NCBI RefSeq assembly: GCF_963675635.1
Contig: NZ_OY776488.1
Span: forward strand, 2,021,501 to 2,085,500
Reading direction: 5' to 3'
DNA from: an uncultured Pseudodesulfovibrio sp.
GTDB lineage: Bacteria; Desulfobacterota; Desulfovibrionia; Desulfovibrionales; Desulfovibrionaceae
Length of the DNA stretch: 64,000 nt
Positions 1 through 8,284 of this stretch are shown here, piece by piece. How positions within the stretch are numbered: position 1 is the first letter of the stretch; every line of letters starts with the position of its first letter. A program made the translations under genes and the position numbers. A model generated the notes under the pieces. It searched no databases, had not been told where the DNA came from, and saw only the letters and a list, made by a program, of their open reading frames with translations.

Positions 1-6
1 TGATAA

Positions 7-1104
7 TCAACGAAGTGCGTTGGTTGTCTCCGGATCAAAAAGAACCATGCGATCGAACTCGAATCCTATGGGGACCACTTCGCCGGGATGAGCCACAACG
101 CGTCCTTCAACTTCGGCAAGCAGTTCATTCTCCCCGTCAATAACGATTTCAAGGTGGGATTGACCGCCGAGAATCTCGGAGACCACGACCTCTCCCTGAC
201 ACAGCCATTCCTTGGGAAGCTTTTCAATGCTGTCGCCCATCTTGATGGAGTCTGGACGTAAGCCGACTTTCACCGGAGTCCCGTCTTCCAGATATTCAGC
301 CTTGCCATCAACCACGGGGAAAGTGGAACTGCCGACGACAACATGGCGTTTCCCCTGCTCGACACGAAAAGTTCCAGACAGGATATTCATGGGGGGATTG
401 CCTATGAACTGCGCCACAAAGACGTTGTCCGGATCTTCAAAGACTTCGATCGGCGTGCCGATCTGCTGGATGTCCCCATCCTTCAAGATGACAATACGGT
501 CGGCCAATGTCATGGCTTCAATCTGATCGTGGGTCACATAGATCGTTGTGGTAGCCATGCGCAGATGCATCTTGCGAAGCTCCATACGCATCTGCGTCCT
601 GAGTTGAGCGTCAAGGTTCGAAAGAGGTTCATCAAACAGAAACACATCGGGCTTGCGAACCATGGCACGCCCCATGGCAACACGTTGACGCTGACCGCCG
701 GAAAGCTCTGACGGCTTGCGGTCAAGGTAAGGACCAAGCTCAAGTATATGAGCGGCCTCGTTGACTTTGGCTTCGATGTCCGCTTTGGACATGTTGCGCA
801 TCTTCAGGGAAAACCCCATATTTTCTCGCACAGACATGTGCGGATACAAGGCATAGTTCTGAAAGACCATAGCCACGTTCCGGTCCTTGGGTGACACCTG
901 ATTGACCATGCGATCGCCAATAAAGACTTCACCGTCGGATATGGCTTCCAGCCCGGCAATCATGCGCAACACGGTGGATTTACCACAACCGGATGGGCCG
1001 ACGAGGACTATGAACTCGTTATCCTTGATATCCAGGTCGATGCCGTGAACCACTTCCACGTCGCCGTACCGTTTGACCACTTTCTTCAACTCAACATGTG
1101 CCAT
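7..1104 (-). CDS. Sugar ABC transporter ATP-binding protein (MalK/UgpC/MsmK type)
   Basis: This 365-residue protein is a cytoplasmic ATPase of a carbohydrate ABC importer. The Walker A motif GPSGCGKST lies near residue 37, the signature LSGGQRQR near 135, and Walker B ([12 protein letters not shown]) near 155, followed by the switch histidine in YVTHDQ. About 125 residues after the nucleotide-binding domain form the regulatory/TOBE part typical of MalK and UgpC, and the total length fits that family. It follows galM on the same strand after a 35-bp gap and ends at base 7, so partner permease and binding-protein genes may lie outside the window. Its position in a gal operon makes galactose or a galactoside the likely substrate. 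That is inference, because ATPases of this family often serve several sugar importers. Confidence 0.9.
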   Translation of the reverse strand: MAHVELKKVVKRYGDVEVVHGIDLDIKDNEFIVLVGPSGCGKSTVLRMIAGLEAISDGEVFIGDRMVNQVSPKDRNVAMVFQNYALYPHMSVRENMGFSLKMRNMSKADIEAKVNEAAHILELGPYLDRKPSELSGGQRQRVAMGRAMVRKPDVFLFDEPLSNLDAQLRTQMRMELRKMHLRMATTTIYVTHDQIEAMTLADRIVILKDGDIQQIGTPIEVFEDPDNVFVAQFIGNPPMNILSGTFRVEQGKRHVVVGSSTFPVVDGKAEYLEDGTPVKVGLRPDSIKMGDSIEKLPKEWLCQGEVVVSEILGGQSHLEIVIDGENELLAEVEGRVVAHPGEVVPIGFEFDRMVLFDPETTNALR

Positions 1105-1139
1105 ATCTTCCGTCTCTTTAGTTTTCCTGATGCTCTATG

Positions 1140-2171
1140 CTATTTCACAAAAAAATTGAACAGTGTTGTCTGTAAAAACTCCTGCCCCGGTGCAAGGGTC
1201 ACCTGAGGAAATTCCGGATGATTGGGAGCATCCACAAATCCCTGTGTCTCAAGGCAGAACCCTGACCTGGGACAATACATCAATCCGCCTTTGCCCGGCA
1301 ATAAATCAGGAATATGATTTCCAGAATAGAACTGCACCCCCGGACTTGTCGTCCAGACTTCCATTGCGCGCCCTGAAACAGGCTCGTACACGCTTGCAGC
1401 CAGGCGCAACCCAGGCCCGGTATCATCAAGCACATAATACTCGTCATATCCCTGTTCGGGAATACGACTCCCGATGGGCACCTCATTCGTAAAATCAAAC
1501 TGCGTACCTTCAACATTCGTCAGCCGTCCGGTAGGGATATTCTCAGTATCCATTGCAAGCGTCCGGCTGCCCTGAATGCACAATTCGTGTGCCAAACAAT
1601 CCGCTCCCGGACGGGCAGAAAGGTTGAAGTACGCGTGACTGGTCATATTCAAAACCGTAGGCTTATCGGTCACTGCCGCTATATCAAGCCGCAATCCGTG
1701 ATCGTTCAGGGTATATATGGCAGAACAGTCCACCTTTCCGGGATATCCTTGGTCCTGATCCGGACTGGTGTATCGCAAAAGCACCCCCGGCCCGTCCTCG
1801 GTCTCCATCGGCTCGGCATCCCATACCTGCCTATGAAAACCCATGCTACCGCCGTGCAGATGGTGTTCACCACAATTCTTCTCAAGCTCAATCAGATTCC
1901 CACCCAGTGAAAAACGGGCGTATCCGATTCGGTTGGCGACCCGTCCTATCAGGCTGCCGAAATAGCATTCGTCCGCGACATATGCCTCCAGCGACTCAAG
2001 ACCAAGAATCACGTCACCCATGGTACCGGTTCGATCCGGGACAGTCAGTCGGGTGATGGTGCCGCCATATGTGGCAATGGATGCCTCCATGCCACTTTTG
2101 TTGGTCAGGGTGAACATATCAACCTGTGTTCCGTCGCTCAGTATACCCCATCGAGTCCGTTCAATACTCAT
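1140..2171 (-). CDS. galM: Galactose mutarotase (aldose 1-epimerase)
   Basis: This 343-residue protein interconverts alpha and beta anomers of galactose, supplying the alpha form to galactokinase. Family landmarks are visible: GGTITRLTVPDR near the start, a TSHAYFNL segment with the conserved histidine, and the C-terminal FCLETQGF containing the glutamate used as catalytic base. Length and order of motifs match the GalM family. The ATG at 2171 overlaps the stop of the upstream regulator gene as ATGA, which indicates translational coupling in the gal operon. No signal peptide is seen, so it should be cytoplasmic. Confidence 0.93.
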   Translation of the reverse strand: MSIERTRWGILSDGTQVDMFTLTNKSGMEASIATYGGTITRLTVPDRTGTMGDVILGLESLEAYVADECYFGSLIGRVANRIGYARFSLGGNLIELEKNCGEHHLHGGSMGFHRQVWDAEPMETEDGPGVLLRYTSPDQDQGYPGKVDCSAIYTLNDHGLRLDIAAVTDKPTVLNMTSHAYFNLSARPGADCLAHELCIQGSRTLAMDTENIPTGRLTNVEGTQFDFTNEVPIGSRIPEQGYDEYYVLDDTGPGLRLAASVYEPVSGRAMEVWTTSPGVQFYSGNHIPDLLPGKGGLMYCPRSGFCLETQGFVDAPNHPEFPQVTLAPGQEFLQTTLFNFFVK

Positions 2172-3190
2172 GAACGAACCCTCGCAGCGGATGAGCCACG
2201 AACCAACAGCTCGGTTTCCAGCGTCACGGTTTCCGGCGTGAAGTCTTTACCGGCCTCGAACTGTTTGAGCAGCAGTGCCACAGCCGTACGCCCCATTTCA
2301 AAAGCGGGCTGATACACCGTGGTCAACGCAGGTTCAATAAGGGCAGCGGCCGGGGTATCGGAAAACCCGACAAGCGCCACATCTTCCGGGATGCGAAGAC
2401 CTGCTTCCTTGAACCGGGTAAACAACCCGACAGCCACCGGATCATTGATAGCCAAGATAGCCTCGGGCAACACATCCATGGCCAGATACTCTTCGGCACC
2501 GGCCCTGCCGTCTTCTTCCCTGTATCCGCCATGCAAATGATATTTCTCATCCACGACCAGTCCATGATCCCGCATGGCGTCCCGGTACCCTTCAAAGCGG
2601 TGTCGATTCAAGGCAATACCATCCTGCCCGGCAAGATGCGCGATACGCCGATAACCGGATTCGACAAGATGGGTCACAGCCCCATACGCGGCTCGATAAT
2701 CGTCGATCACCACTTTACTCGTGTCCAATTCTTCCACGACCCTATCAAACTGAACCAGCGGGACGTTATGATGAATGACAGCCGAAAGATGTTCACTGTT
2801 CGTGGTTTCTGAAGAAATGGCGATAAGCAGTCCCGCTACCTGATTGGACACCAGTGCCTGGGTGTTGATGATTTCACGGGACAGGGTTTCATTGCTTTGG
2901 CAGACCATGATGATATAGCCGTGCTCATAAGCCACTTCCTCTATTCCACTGATGACGTTGGAAAAAAAATGATGCCGGATTTCCGGAACAATGACGCCGA
3001 TGGTGTTGCTGCGCTTCTTTTGCAGGGATTGGGCAAGCTGGTTGGGTTGGTAATGGTATTTCTCTGCGGCTTCGACAACCTTGCGTTTGGTGGCGGAACT
3101 GATGTCCGGGTGGTCACTCAGAGCACGAGACACCGTGGACGGTGAAACACTCAGTTTTCTTGCAAGATCCTTGATCGTAAAGGAGCTCAT
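2168..3190 (-). CDS. LacI/GalR-family transcriptional regulator of the gal operon
   Basis: The 340-residue protein starts with an N-terminal LacI-type helix-turn-helix (FTIKDLARKLSVSPSTVSRAL) and the hinge segment, followed by a periplasmic-binding-protein-like effector domain. I chose the ATG at 3190 because the HTH normally begins within the first ten residues and this ATG overlaps the galK stop as ATGA. An in-frame upstream start at 3229 would add 13 unrelated residues. The gene sits inside the operon it presumably controls. A LacI-type palindrome lies about 100 bp upstream of galT, so autoregulated repression relieved by galactose is the simplest model. The effector is inferred from context only. 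Confidence 0.92.
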   Translation of the reverse strand: MSSFTIKDLARKLSVSPSTVSRALSDHPDISSATKRKVVEAAEKYHYQPNQLAQSLQKKRSNTIGVIVPEIRHHFFSNVISGIEEVAYEHGYIIMVCQSNETLSREIINTQALVSNQVAGLLIAISSETTNSEHLSAVIHHNVPLVQFDRVVEELDTSKVVIDDYRAAYGAVTHLVESGYRRIAHLAGQDGIALNRHRFEGYRDAMRDHGLVVDEKYHLHGGYREEDGRAGAEEYLAMDVLPEAILAINDPVAVGLFTRFKEAGLRIPEDVALVGFSDTPAAALIEPALTTVYQPAFEMGRTAVALLLKQFEAGKDFTPETVTLETELLVRGSSAARVRS

Positions 3191-4497
3191 GAGCTGACCA
3201 CTCCCTGCACATCGTTCAGCCGGATGCAATCCAGACCCGGCTTGCGGATCTTCAGAGGCAACACCGCCCCGCGCTTGAAAATTCCATCCATGAAATCACG
3301 ATATGCCTTCACCAGTTCCCTGGGGATATACGCCTGTATCGTTCCGGCAAACCCTCCGCCCTGAACACGCCATGCACCTCTACCACCGAGGAAACGCTCG
3401 GTCAGCATCAAGGCCAGAGGAATGCCCTGCTCCAACGGATTGGTCGTACTGATACAGTTTTGGAGCAGCCGCCAGGAAGAATCGCCTGACTGATTGACCA
3501 GCCTGAGAAAACGCTCCATATCCCCAGCTTGAAGGGCCGCTCCCTGCTTTTGCGCCCGGTCGCTCTCTTCGATAAAATGAATAAGCCGAAGCACTCCCCT
3601 GTCCCCGGCGAATCTGCGGATCGCAGTCACATTACTCATCACCTGCTGGACGGTCAGACCACGTGCCGTCTCCTGTCCCATAGCGCGGGCTGCCCGGCAC
3701 ATTTCTTCGGGAATGGCTGCATATTCCGGGGTGAGGTCGGCATGACTCCCGCCGGTATCAACCACGACGAGTTGATAGCCGGAGGCCTCAAAGTCAAAAT
3801 CAATTTCAACGACCTCAGGTGCACTGGGCACCATGAAATCAATGGATAGAATACCCTGTGATGCACAGGTCAGTTGATCCATAAAACCACACGGTTTGCC
3901 AAAATAGGCATTCTCGGCTTCACGCCCTACAGTGGCCAGTTCCAATGGAGTCCGCTTGCCGTCACAATACAAGTGGTTGATAATTTGCCCGACACAGACT
4001 TCGAAGGCCGCCGAAGAGCTCAGCCCCGCACCCACAGGCACATCACCGGAAATACAGGCATCAAATCCCTTAACACCCCAACCCCGGGCGATAAATCCCG
4101 CAACAACCCCGCGAACCAGCGCAATGGATGTCCCTTCCTCTTCGACGCGAGGGGCAAGATCCGTGCAATCCACTTCAATATGGTCGGCAAACCCTTCCGA
4201 GCGAATACGGACGACGGGACCGTCCACAGGGCAGGCTGCGGCCAAACAGTCGAAATGTACGCCTGCGGCCAAGACGATACCGTTGTTGTGATCTGTATGG
4301 TTGCCGCCAAGTTCCGTACGTCCCGGAGCCGTCACCAGAACAGCCTTGCCATTCCCACTCCATTTCTCGAACCGGGACAGCAGATTCTTGTATCGTTGTC
4401 GCTGAATTGACAAGACGGGTTCGCCATACAACCGTATCAGCGTCGCATCCAGCACACCGGCGTCAAGCTCGCGCAAGTAGGTAGAGATGGAATCCAT
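3187..4497 (-). CDS. galK: Galactokinase
   Basis: This 436-residue GHMP kinase phosphorylates galactose to galactose 1-phosphate, the first committed Leloir step. The galactokinase signature (GRTELGGNHTDHNNG) lies near residue 59. The GHMP ATP-binding motif (VPVGAGLSSSAAFEV) is central, and a C-terminal glycine-rich motif (RVQGGGFAGT) is present. It is somewhat longer than E. coli GalK (about 380 residues), with an extended N-terminus before the signature. Its ATG at 4497 shares one base with the galT stop (TAATG), and its stop overlaps the regulator start, so it is tightly coupled to both neighbours. Confidence 0.96.
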   Translation of the reverse strand: MDSISTYLRELDAGVLDATLIRLYGEPVLSIQRQRYKNLLSRFEKWSGNGKAVLVTAPGRTELGGNHTDHNNGIVLAAGVHFDCLAAACPVDGPVVRIRSEGFADHIEVDCTDLAPRVEEEGTSIALVRGVVAGFIARGWGVKGFDACISGDVPVGAGLSSSAAFEVCVGQIINHLYCDGKRTPLELATVGREAENAYFGKPCGFMDQLTCASQGILSIDFMVPSAPEVVEIDFDFEASGYQLVVVDTGGSHADLTPEYAAIPEEMCRAARAMGQETARGLTVQQVMSNVTAIRRFAGDRGVLRLIHFIEESDRAQKQGAALQAGDMERFLRLVNQSGDSSWRLLQNCISTTNPLEQGIPLALMLTERFLGGRGAWRVQGGGFAGTIQAYIPRELVKAYRDFMDGIFKRGAVLPLKIRKPGLDCIRLNDVQGVVSS

Positions 4498-5546
4498 TAC
4501 CTCTGCTCCAGATAATGTATTTCGGCCTGCTCCCGAATACGGGCGGCAGCGGCTTCGGCTGTCAGATCGCGCTGAGGCATGGCCATCATCTCATACCCTA
4601 CCATGAATTTCTTCACGGACCTGGACCGCAAAAGGGGCGGATAGTAATGGATGTGGAAATGCCAGTGCGGATGATCCGCACCATCGGAAGGAGCTTGATG
4701 GATGCCCATGGAATAGGGGAATGATGTTTGGAAAAGATTGTCGTAACGAATATTCAGTCGGACCATGGCATCGGCCAGATCATCCCGACATGTCACATCC
4801 ATTTCAAGGATGGATGTCATATGTCTTTTGGGCAGAATCATTGTTTCAAAAGGCCAGGTCGCCCAAAACGGCACCAATACAACGAAAGAGTCGTTCTCGA
4901 AGACAATGCGCTCGCTCTGCTTCAGTTCAGTTTCAAGATAGGCACACAGCAGACAGGAATCGTGCTCCCGAAAATATGCATCCTGGCGAGTCCCTTCCGT
5001 GGCTGGATACATGGGTACATTACGAGTCGCCCAAATCTGGCCATGAGGATGCGGGTTGGAGCATCCCATGACTGACCCACGATTTTCAAATATCTGAACA
5101 TACCCGATGTCGTCACGCTCTCCCACTGCCCGAAACTCTTCACACCAGACATCCACGACACTGCGAGCCCGGGCTGCACCAAGTCGGGCCAGCGTCAGAT
5201 CATGACGGGGAGAATAACAAATAACACGACAAAGCCCCGTCTCGGGTTCAGCCACAAGCAGCGTATCGTTATTGGAATGTACATCAGAGCCTTCAGGAAG
5301 ATCCGGCAGGAGTGCGGCAAAATCATTGGTGAAGACAAAAGTATCAACGTACCGTGGATTGACAGCCCCACCCGCTCGGATATTGCCTGGACACAGGTAG
5401 CAGTTCTCATCGTATTCAGGCAGCAAGGCCAGGTCCGGCTCTTCCTGCTGTCCCTGCCAAGGGCGTTTGGTCCGATGAGGCGAAACGAGCACCCACTCAC
5501 CAGTCAATTGATTCAGTCGTCTGTGTGGACTTTCTTCAAAATTCAT
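4497..5546 (-). CDS. galT: Galactose-1-phosphate uridylyltransferase
   Basis: This 349-residue HIT-superfamily enzyme transfers UMP from UDP-glucose to galactose 1-phosphate. The active-site HPHGQIWAT motif, with the nucleophilic histidine, is near residue 165. Two N-terminal cysteines (CYLCPG) and further conserved His/Cys residues suggest a metal site as in E. coli GalT. The later HFHIHYYPP segment also fits the family. It is the first gene of the gal operon, preceded by an AGGGATC ribosome-binding site and a LacI-type operator. No galE is present in the window, so the UDP-galactose epimerase must be elsewhere. Confidence 0.96.
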   Translation of the reverse strand: MNFEESPHRRLNQLTGEWVLVSPHRTKRPWQGQQEEPDLALLPEYDENCYLCPGNIRAGGAVNPRYVDTFVFTNDFAALLPDLPEGSDVHSNNDTLLVAEPETGLCRVICYSPRHDLTLARLGAARARSVVDVWCEEFRAVGERDDIGYVQIFENRGSVMGCSNPHPHGQIWATRNVPMYPATEGTRQDAYFREHDSCLLCAYLETELKQSERIVFENDSFVVLVPFWATWPFETMILPKRHMTSILEMDVTCRDDLADAMVRLNIRYDNLFQTSFPYSMGIHQAPSDGADHPHWHFHIHYYPPLLRSRSVKKFMVGYEMMAMPQRDLTAEAAAARIREQAEIHYLEQR

Positions 5547-5642
5547 AATGATCCCTGCGACAAAGAAGACCCAGCAACTCTCCCTGAACCGAAGGAATTC
5601 AACCCATTATCGGTCTTTCGAGCAACTCTTGCCAAAGGTTAC

Positions 5643-5654
5643 GCAAACGTTTGC
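5643..5654. promoter_or_regulatory. LacI/GalR-type operator upstream of galT
   Basis: GCAAACGTTTGC is a perfect 12-bp palindrome with the central CG typical of LacI/GalR operators. It lies about 97 bp upstream of the galT start, just downstream of a TTGACA -35-like box read on the minus strand (5689-5694). A clear -10 box is not visible at normal spacing, because the expected position is a run of T. The palindrome matches the operator class expected for the regulator encoded at 2168-3190. Binding is inferred. Confidence 0.7.
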
Positions 5655-5794
5655 AGAACTGTACAAAAAAAACATGAAACAGGCATTTTGTCAATATGCT
5701 GTGACAATTGTTCGAAGAGTCAAAGAGACCTCGTTATATCAAAAAACGAACTTTTCTCTACAGCGAACAGCACACCAAAGTCATAAAACGTCAA

Positions 5795-6568
5795 CTATCG
5801 CACTGCATCAAATTGGAAATACTCATCAAAAATCTGATCATACCGTCCACTCTTCCTGAGTTGACGAAGCCCCTGATTGAACGCGTCCATGATCTCCTGC
5901 CCGCCTTTGGCCTGACGGGATATTATGAGATGATTCTCTTCAACCATAAAAGGCTTGGGGTGGTATGTGATGAGTAATGCCTCCTCTCTCGGGATCTGCT
6001 TCCTCAAAAGATACAGCCCGACCGCAAGATTGCAGATATAAACGTCAACCCTGCCTGCGGCCAGTTTCCTCATGCCCGAAGCATAGCTTTTTGCGACGTC
6101 TATCTTTCCCTTTCCCTGGTCAAATATGCTGTCCAAAGGTATTTCGGACACACTTCCCAAAGCCACAGCCACTCGCAAATCCTTGAGGTCTTGAGGCTCG
6201 TTCCAGTCAAACTTCCGGTCTCGACGATAAAACAACACCCGCATGGATTCAAAAATTGAAGCACTGTACAGAAAATCCTTTTCCTTTTCTGCTGTTCTCA
6301 ACCACCCGGAAGATCCTACTGTTGCCCCGACCATAGTCGCATCCAAGGCTCGCTTCCATGGAAGAAACACATAATCGACAGTCATCCCCACTTGAGCAAA
6401 ACTCTCTGTGATTATCTGGTTGGCGACACCACCATGAGGAAGACTCTGTGAATAGTAGGGAGGCCACTCGCCGGACGTCAAAGAGACCTTCTCCATGCCA
6501 AAGGCTGTTGCGGCGCACAGAACACACACCAACACAAGACTTCCCCTCAGCAATCTTTCCCACTTCAT
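5795..6568 (-). CDS. Periplasmic solute-binding protein, family 3 (orphan)
   Basis: This 257-residue protein has an N-terminal signal peptide (basic MKWERLLR, then a hydrophobic stretch ending near ATAFG). The rest is a bacterial extracellular solute-binding family 3 domain of the kind used by polar amino-acid ABC importers: a GEWPPYYSQ opening, AQVGMTVDYVFLPWKRALD, and a C-terminal LRKSGRYDQIFDEYF segment. No permease or ATPase gene is adjacent, and it stands alone on the minus strand. Orphan proteins of this type often act as sensory or accessory binding proteins, but the ligand cannot be read from sequence. Confidence 0.85.
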   Translation of the reverse strand: MKWERLLRGSLVLVCVLCAATAFGMEKVSLTSGEWPPYYSQSLPHGGVANQIITESFAQVGMTVDYVFLPWKRALDATMVGATVGSSGWLRTAEKEKDFLYSASIFESMRVLFYRRDRKFDWNEPQDLKDLRVAVALGSVSEIPLDSIFDQGKGKIDVAKSYASGMRKLAAGRVDVYICNLAVGLYLLRKQIPREEALLITYHPKPFMVEENHLIISRQAKGGQEIMDAFNQGLRQLRKSGRYDQIFDEYFQFDAVR

Positions 6569-7050
6569 ACCCGATTTTCCTCGTCAAAAACGTTCTTAAC
6601 CATAGGATACCGCATCTCCGGCTTCTCCGAAAAAACTCCACATCCTCATCCGGTATCACCAATTTTTCTTCAATTAAAGAAGCCCATTATAGACTTTCTC
6701 AATCGAGTCAACCTTTCGGTTGCAAACGAACAAATTCCCCACCCCGACACGAGCTTTTTTTACGCTCTGCTTACACCTTCTTGCATGTATCAAGATCTCC
6801 CGACATACGCGCATCTTTTAGCGACTTCTTTCGCCTTCCTGTCAATGCCACTTAACAGACGATTAAAGGACACCGTTTCGGTGTCTATGACTGAATTAAT
6901 TACCAAAAGCTCTCTCCCCCCTCGCCTCCCCTTTCAGTCAACTAAAAATCATACAGAAATACCGACCCTCAAGATACTACCACACACCATTTATGGCGAT
7001 TATTAAATAAAAAAGTATTCATAACCGCCCCGGTCGACAGGAGAGTCACG
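6569..7050. other. Intergenic region, mostly without recognisable content
   Basis: This stretch between the solute-binding protein and the downstream plus-strand genes is AT-rich and has no convincing long coding frame. A small inverted repeat, GACACCG-TTT-CGGTGTC, lies at 6869-6885. It has no T-run on either side, so I do not call it a terminator. A promoter for the minus-strand binding protein is expected here but none stands out. Confidence 0.5.
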
Positions 7051-7197
7051 TTGTCTGACCAAAAACAGGCCGTACCCCGAAAACGTCTTTATTGCGGCTT
7101 CCTCGAACTGGTGATTTTCAGATGCGACGAAAAACTTTCAAACCGCCAAATGAATTTTGGACATTCGCCAGAGGATATATTCATGAATGACTCCTGA
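7051..7197 (+). CDS. Candidate small protein, 48 codons, TTG start
   Basis: A TTG codon at 7051 is preceded by a good ribosome-binding site (AGGAGAG, seven bases upstream) and opens a 48-codon frame ending with TGA at 7195-7197. The predicted protein is mixed charged and hydrophobic, with two cysteines (YCGF and FRCD), no signal peptide and no obvious membrane segment. I do not recognise a family. The main support is the strong Shine-Dalgarno sequence and its position about 85 bp before the oxidoreductase gene. It could equally be chance. Confidence 0.4.
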   Translation: MSDQKQAVPRKRLYCGFLELVIFRCDEKLSNRQMNFGHSPEDIFMNDS

Positions 7198-7282
7198 AAA
7201 AGGCACTTCACCCTTGCAGGATACACTATTCGCGATATACTGAAGCCAACCAGTCACCGTTAACCCAATGAAGAGGGACTTC

Positions 7283-8284
7283 ATGACAAAAATCCGTTTC
7301 GGCATCCTTTCCACAGCCAAGATAGCCCGCACCAAAGTCATTCCTGCAATGCAGCAGGGTAAACTGACTGAAGTCACCGCCATCGCATCACGCTCGTTGG
7401 GAAACGCACAGAAAGTCGCTGATGAACTGGGCATTGCCAAGGCATACGGGAGTTATGAGAAATTGCTGGCGGACAAGAATGTGGATGCTGTTTACATCCC
7501 TCTGCCCAACCATCTCCATGTCGAATGGACCCTCAAAGCCATGAACAAGGGCAAACACGTTTTGTGTGAAAAACCCATGGGACTGACCGGCGATGAGGTC
7601 AACAGACTCATTAACGCCACGGTCACAGCACCGGATGCCAAGGTGATGGAAGGATTCATGTATCGTTTCCACCCGCAATGGATTGAAGCGAAACGGCTGG
7701 TCGATGAAGGCGAGATCGGCGAACTAGTCACCATCCAATCCTTTTTTTCCTACTTCAACGCAGACCCGAACAATATACGAAACAAAGCGGACCTCGGCGG
7801 CGGCGGCCTCATGGATATCGGATGCTATCCCGTATCCCTGTCACGGTTCATTTTCAATGCCCAACCTCGTCGTGTCATGAGTTTCAGGAATCAGGACCCT
7901 GAATTCGGCACGGATAGAGTTTTTTCCGGCATGCTTGATTTCAACGGACGGATTGCCACATTCACCTGCTCCACTCAAATGGCCGACTATCAACGTGTAA
8001 ACATCGTAGGGACAACCGGACGTATCGAGATACTGATCCCGTTCAACGCCCCGCCGGATAAGCCATGCACCATTCTGCTCCAGCAGGGAGCCAAGGAAAA
8101 AATGGTTGTGCAGCCTCTCACCTTTGACCCCTGCGATCAGTACACCCTGCAGGGCGATGCGTTTGCGAGAGCCATCCTTGACGACACCCAGCCGCCTACG
8201 ACACTCATGGACGCTTTTGACAACATGCATGTCATCGACGCCCTGGTAAAAAGCGCAGAGACAGGGCAGTGGGAGCGAAGTTAG
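7283..8284 (+). CDS. Gfo/Idh/MocA-family NAD(P)-dependent oxidoreductase
   Basis: This 333-residue cytoplasmic dehydrogenase has an N-terminal Rossmann fold (IRFGILSTAKIAR) and the family motif (HVLCEKPMG) with the conserved lysine near residue 95. The C-terminal half is the substrate-binding alpha/beta domain of the Gfo/Idh/MocA family. The start at 7283 is preferred because AAGAGGG precedes it at normal spacing, whereas the in-frame ATG at 7268 has no ribosome-binding site. The substrate is probably a sugar, cyclitol or related polyol, but cannot be specified. Its stop overlaps the stop of the convergent kinase gene by four bases. Confidence 0.9.
   Translation: MTKIRFGILSTAKIARTKVIPAMQQGKLTEVTAIASRSLGNAQKVADELGIAKAYGSYEKLLADKNVDAVYIPLPNHLHVEWTLKAMNKGKHVLCEKPMGLTGDEVNRLINATVTAPDAKVMEGFMYRFHPQWIEAKRLVDEGEIGELVTIQSFFSYFNADPNNIRNKADLGGGGLMDIGCYPVSLSRFIFNAQPRRVMSFRNQDPEFGTDRVFSGMLDFNGRIATFTCSTQMADYQRVNIVGTTGRIEILIPFNAPPDKPCTILLQQGAKEKMVVQPLTFDPCDQYTLQGDAFARAILDDTQPPTTLMDAFDNMHVIDALVKSAETGQWERS

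Noticed and set aside
6869-6885. GACACCG-TTT-CGGTGTC hairpin as terminator
   Set aside because: No T-run on either strand and not placed just after a gene.
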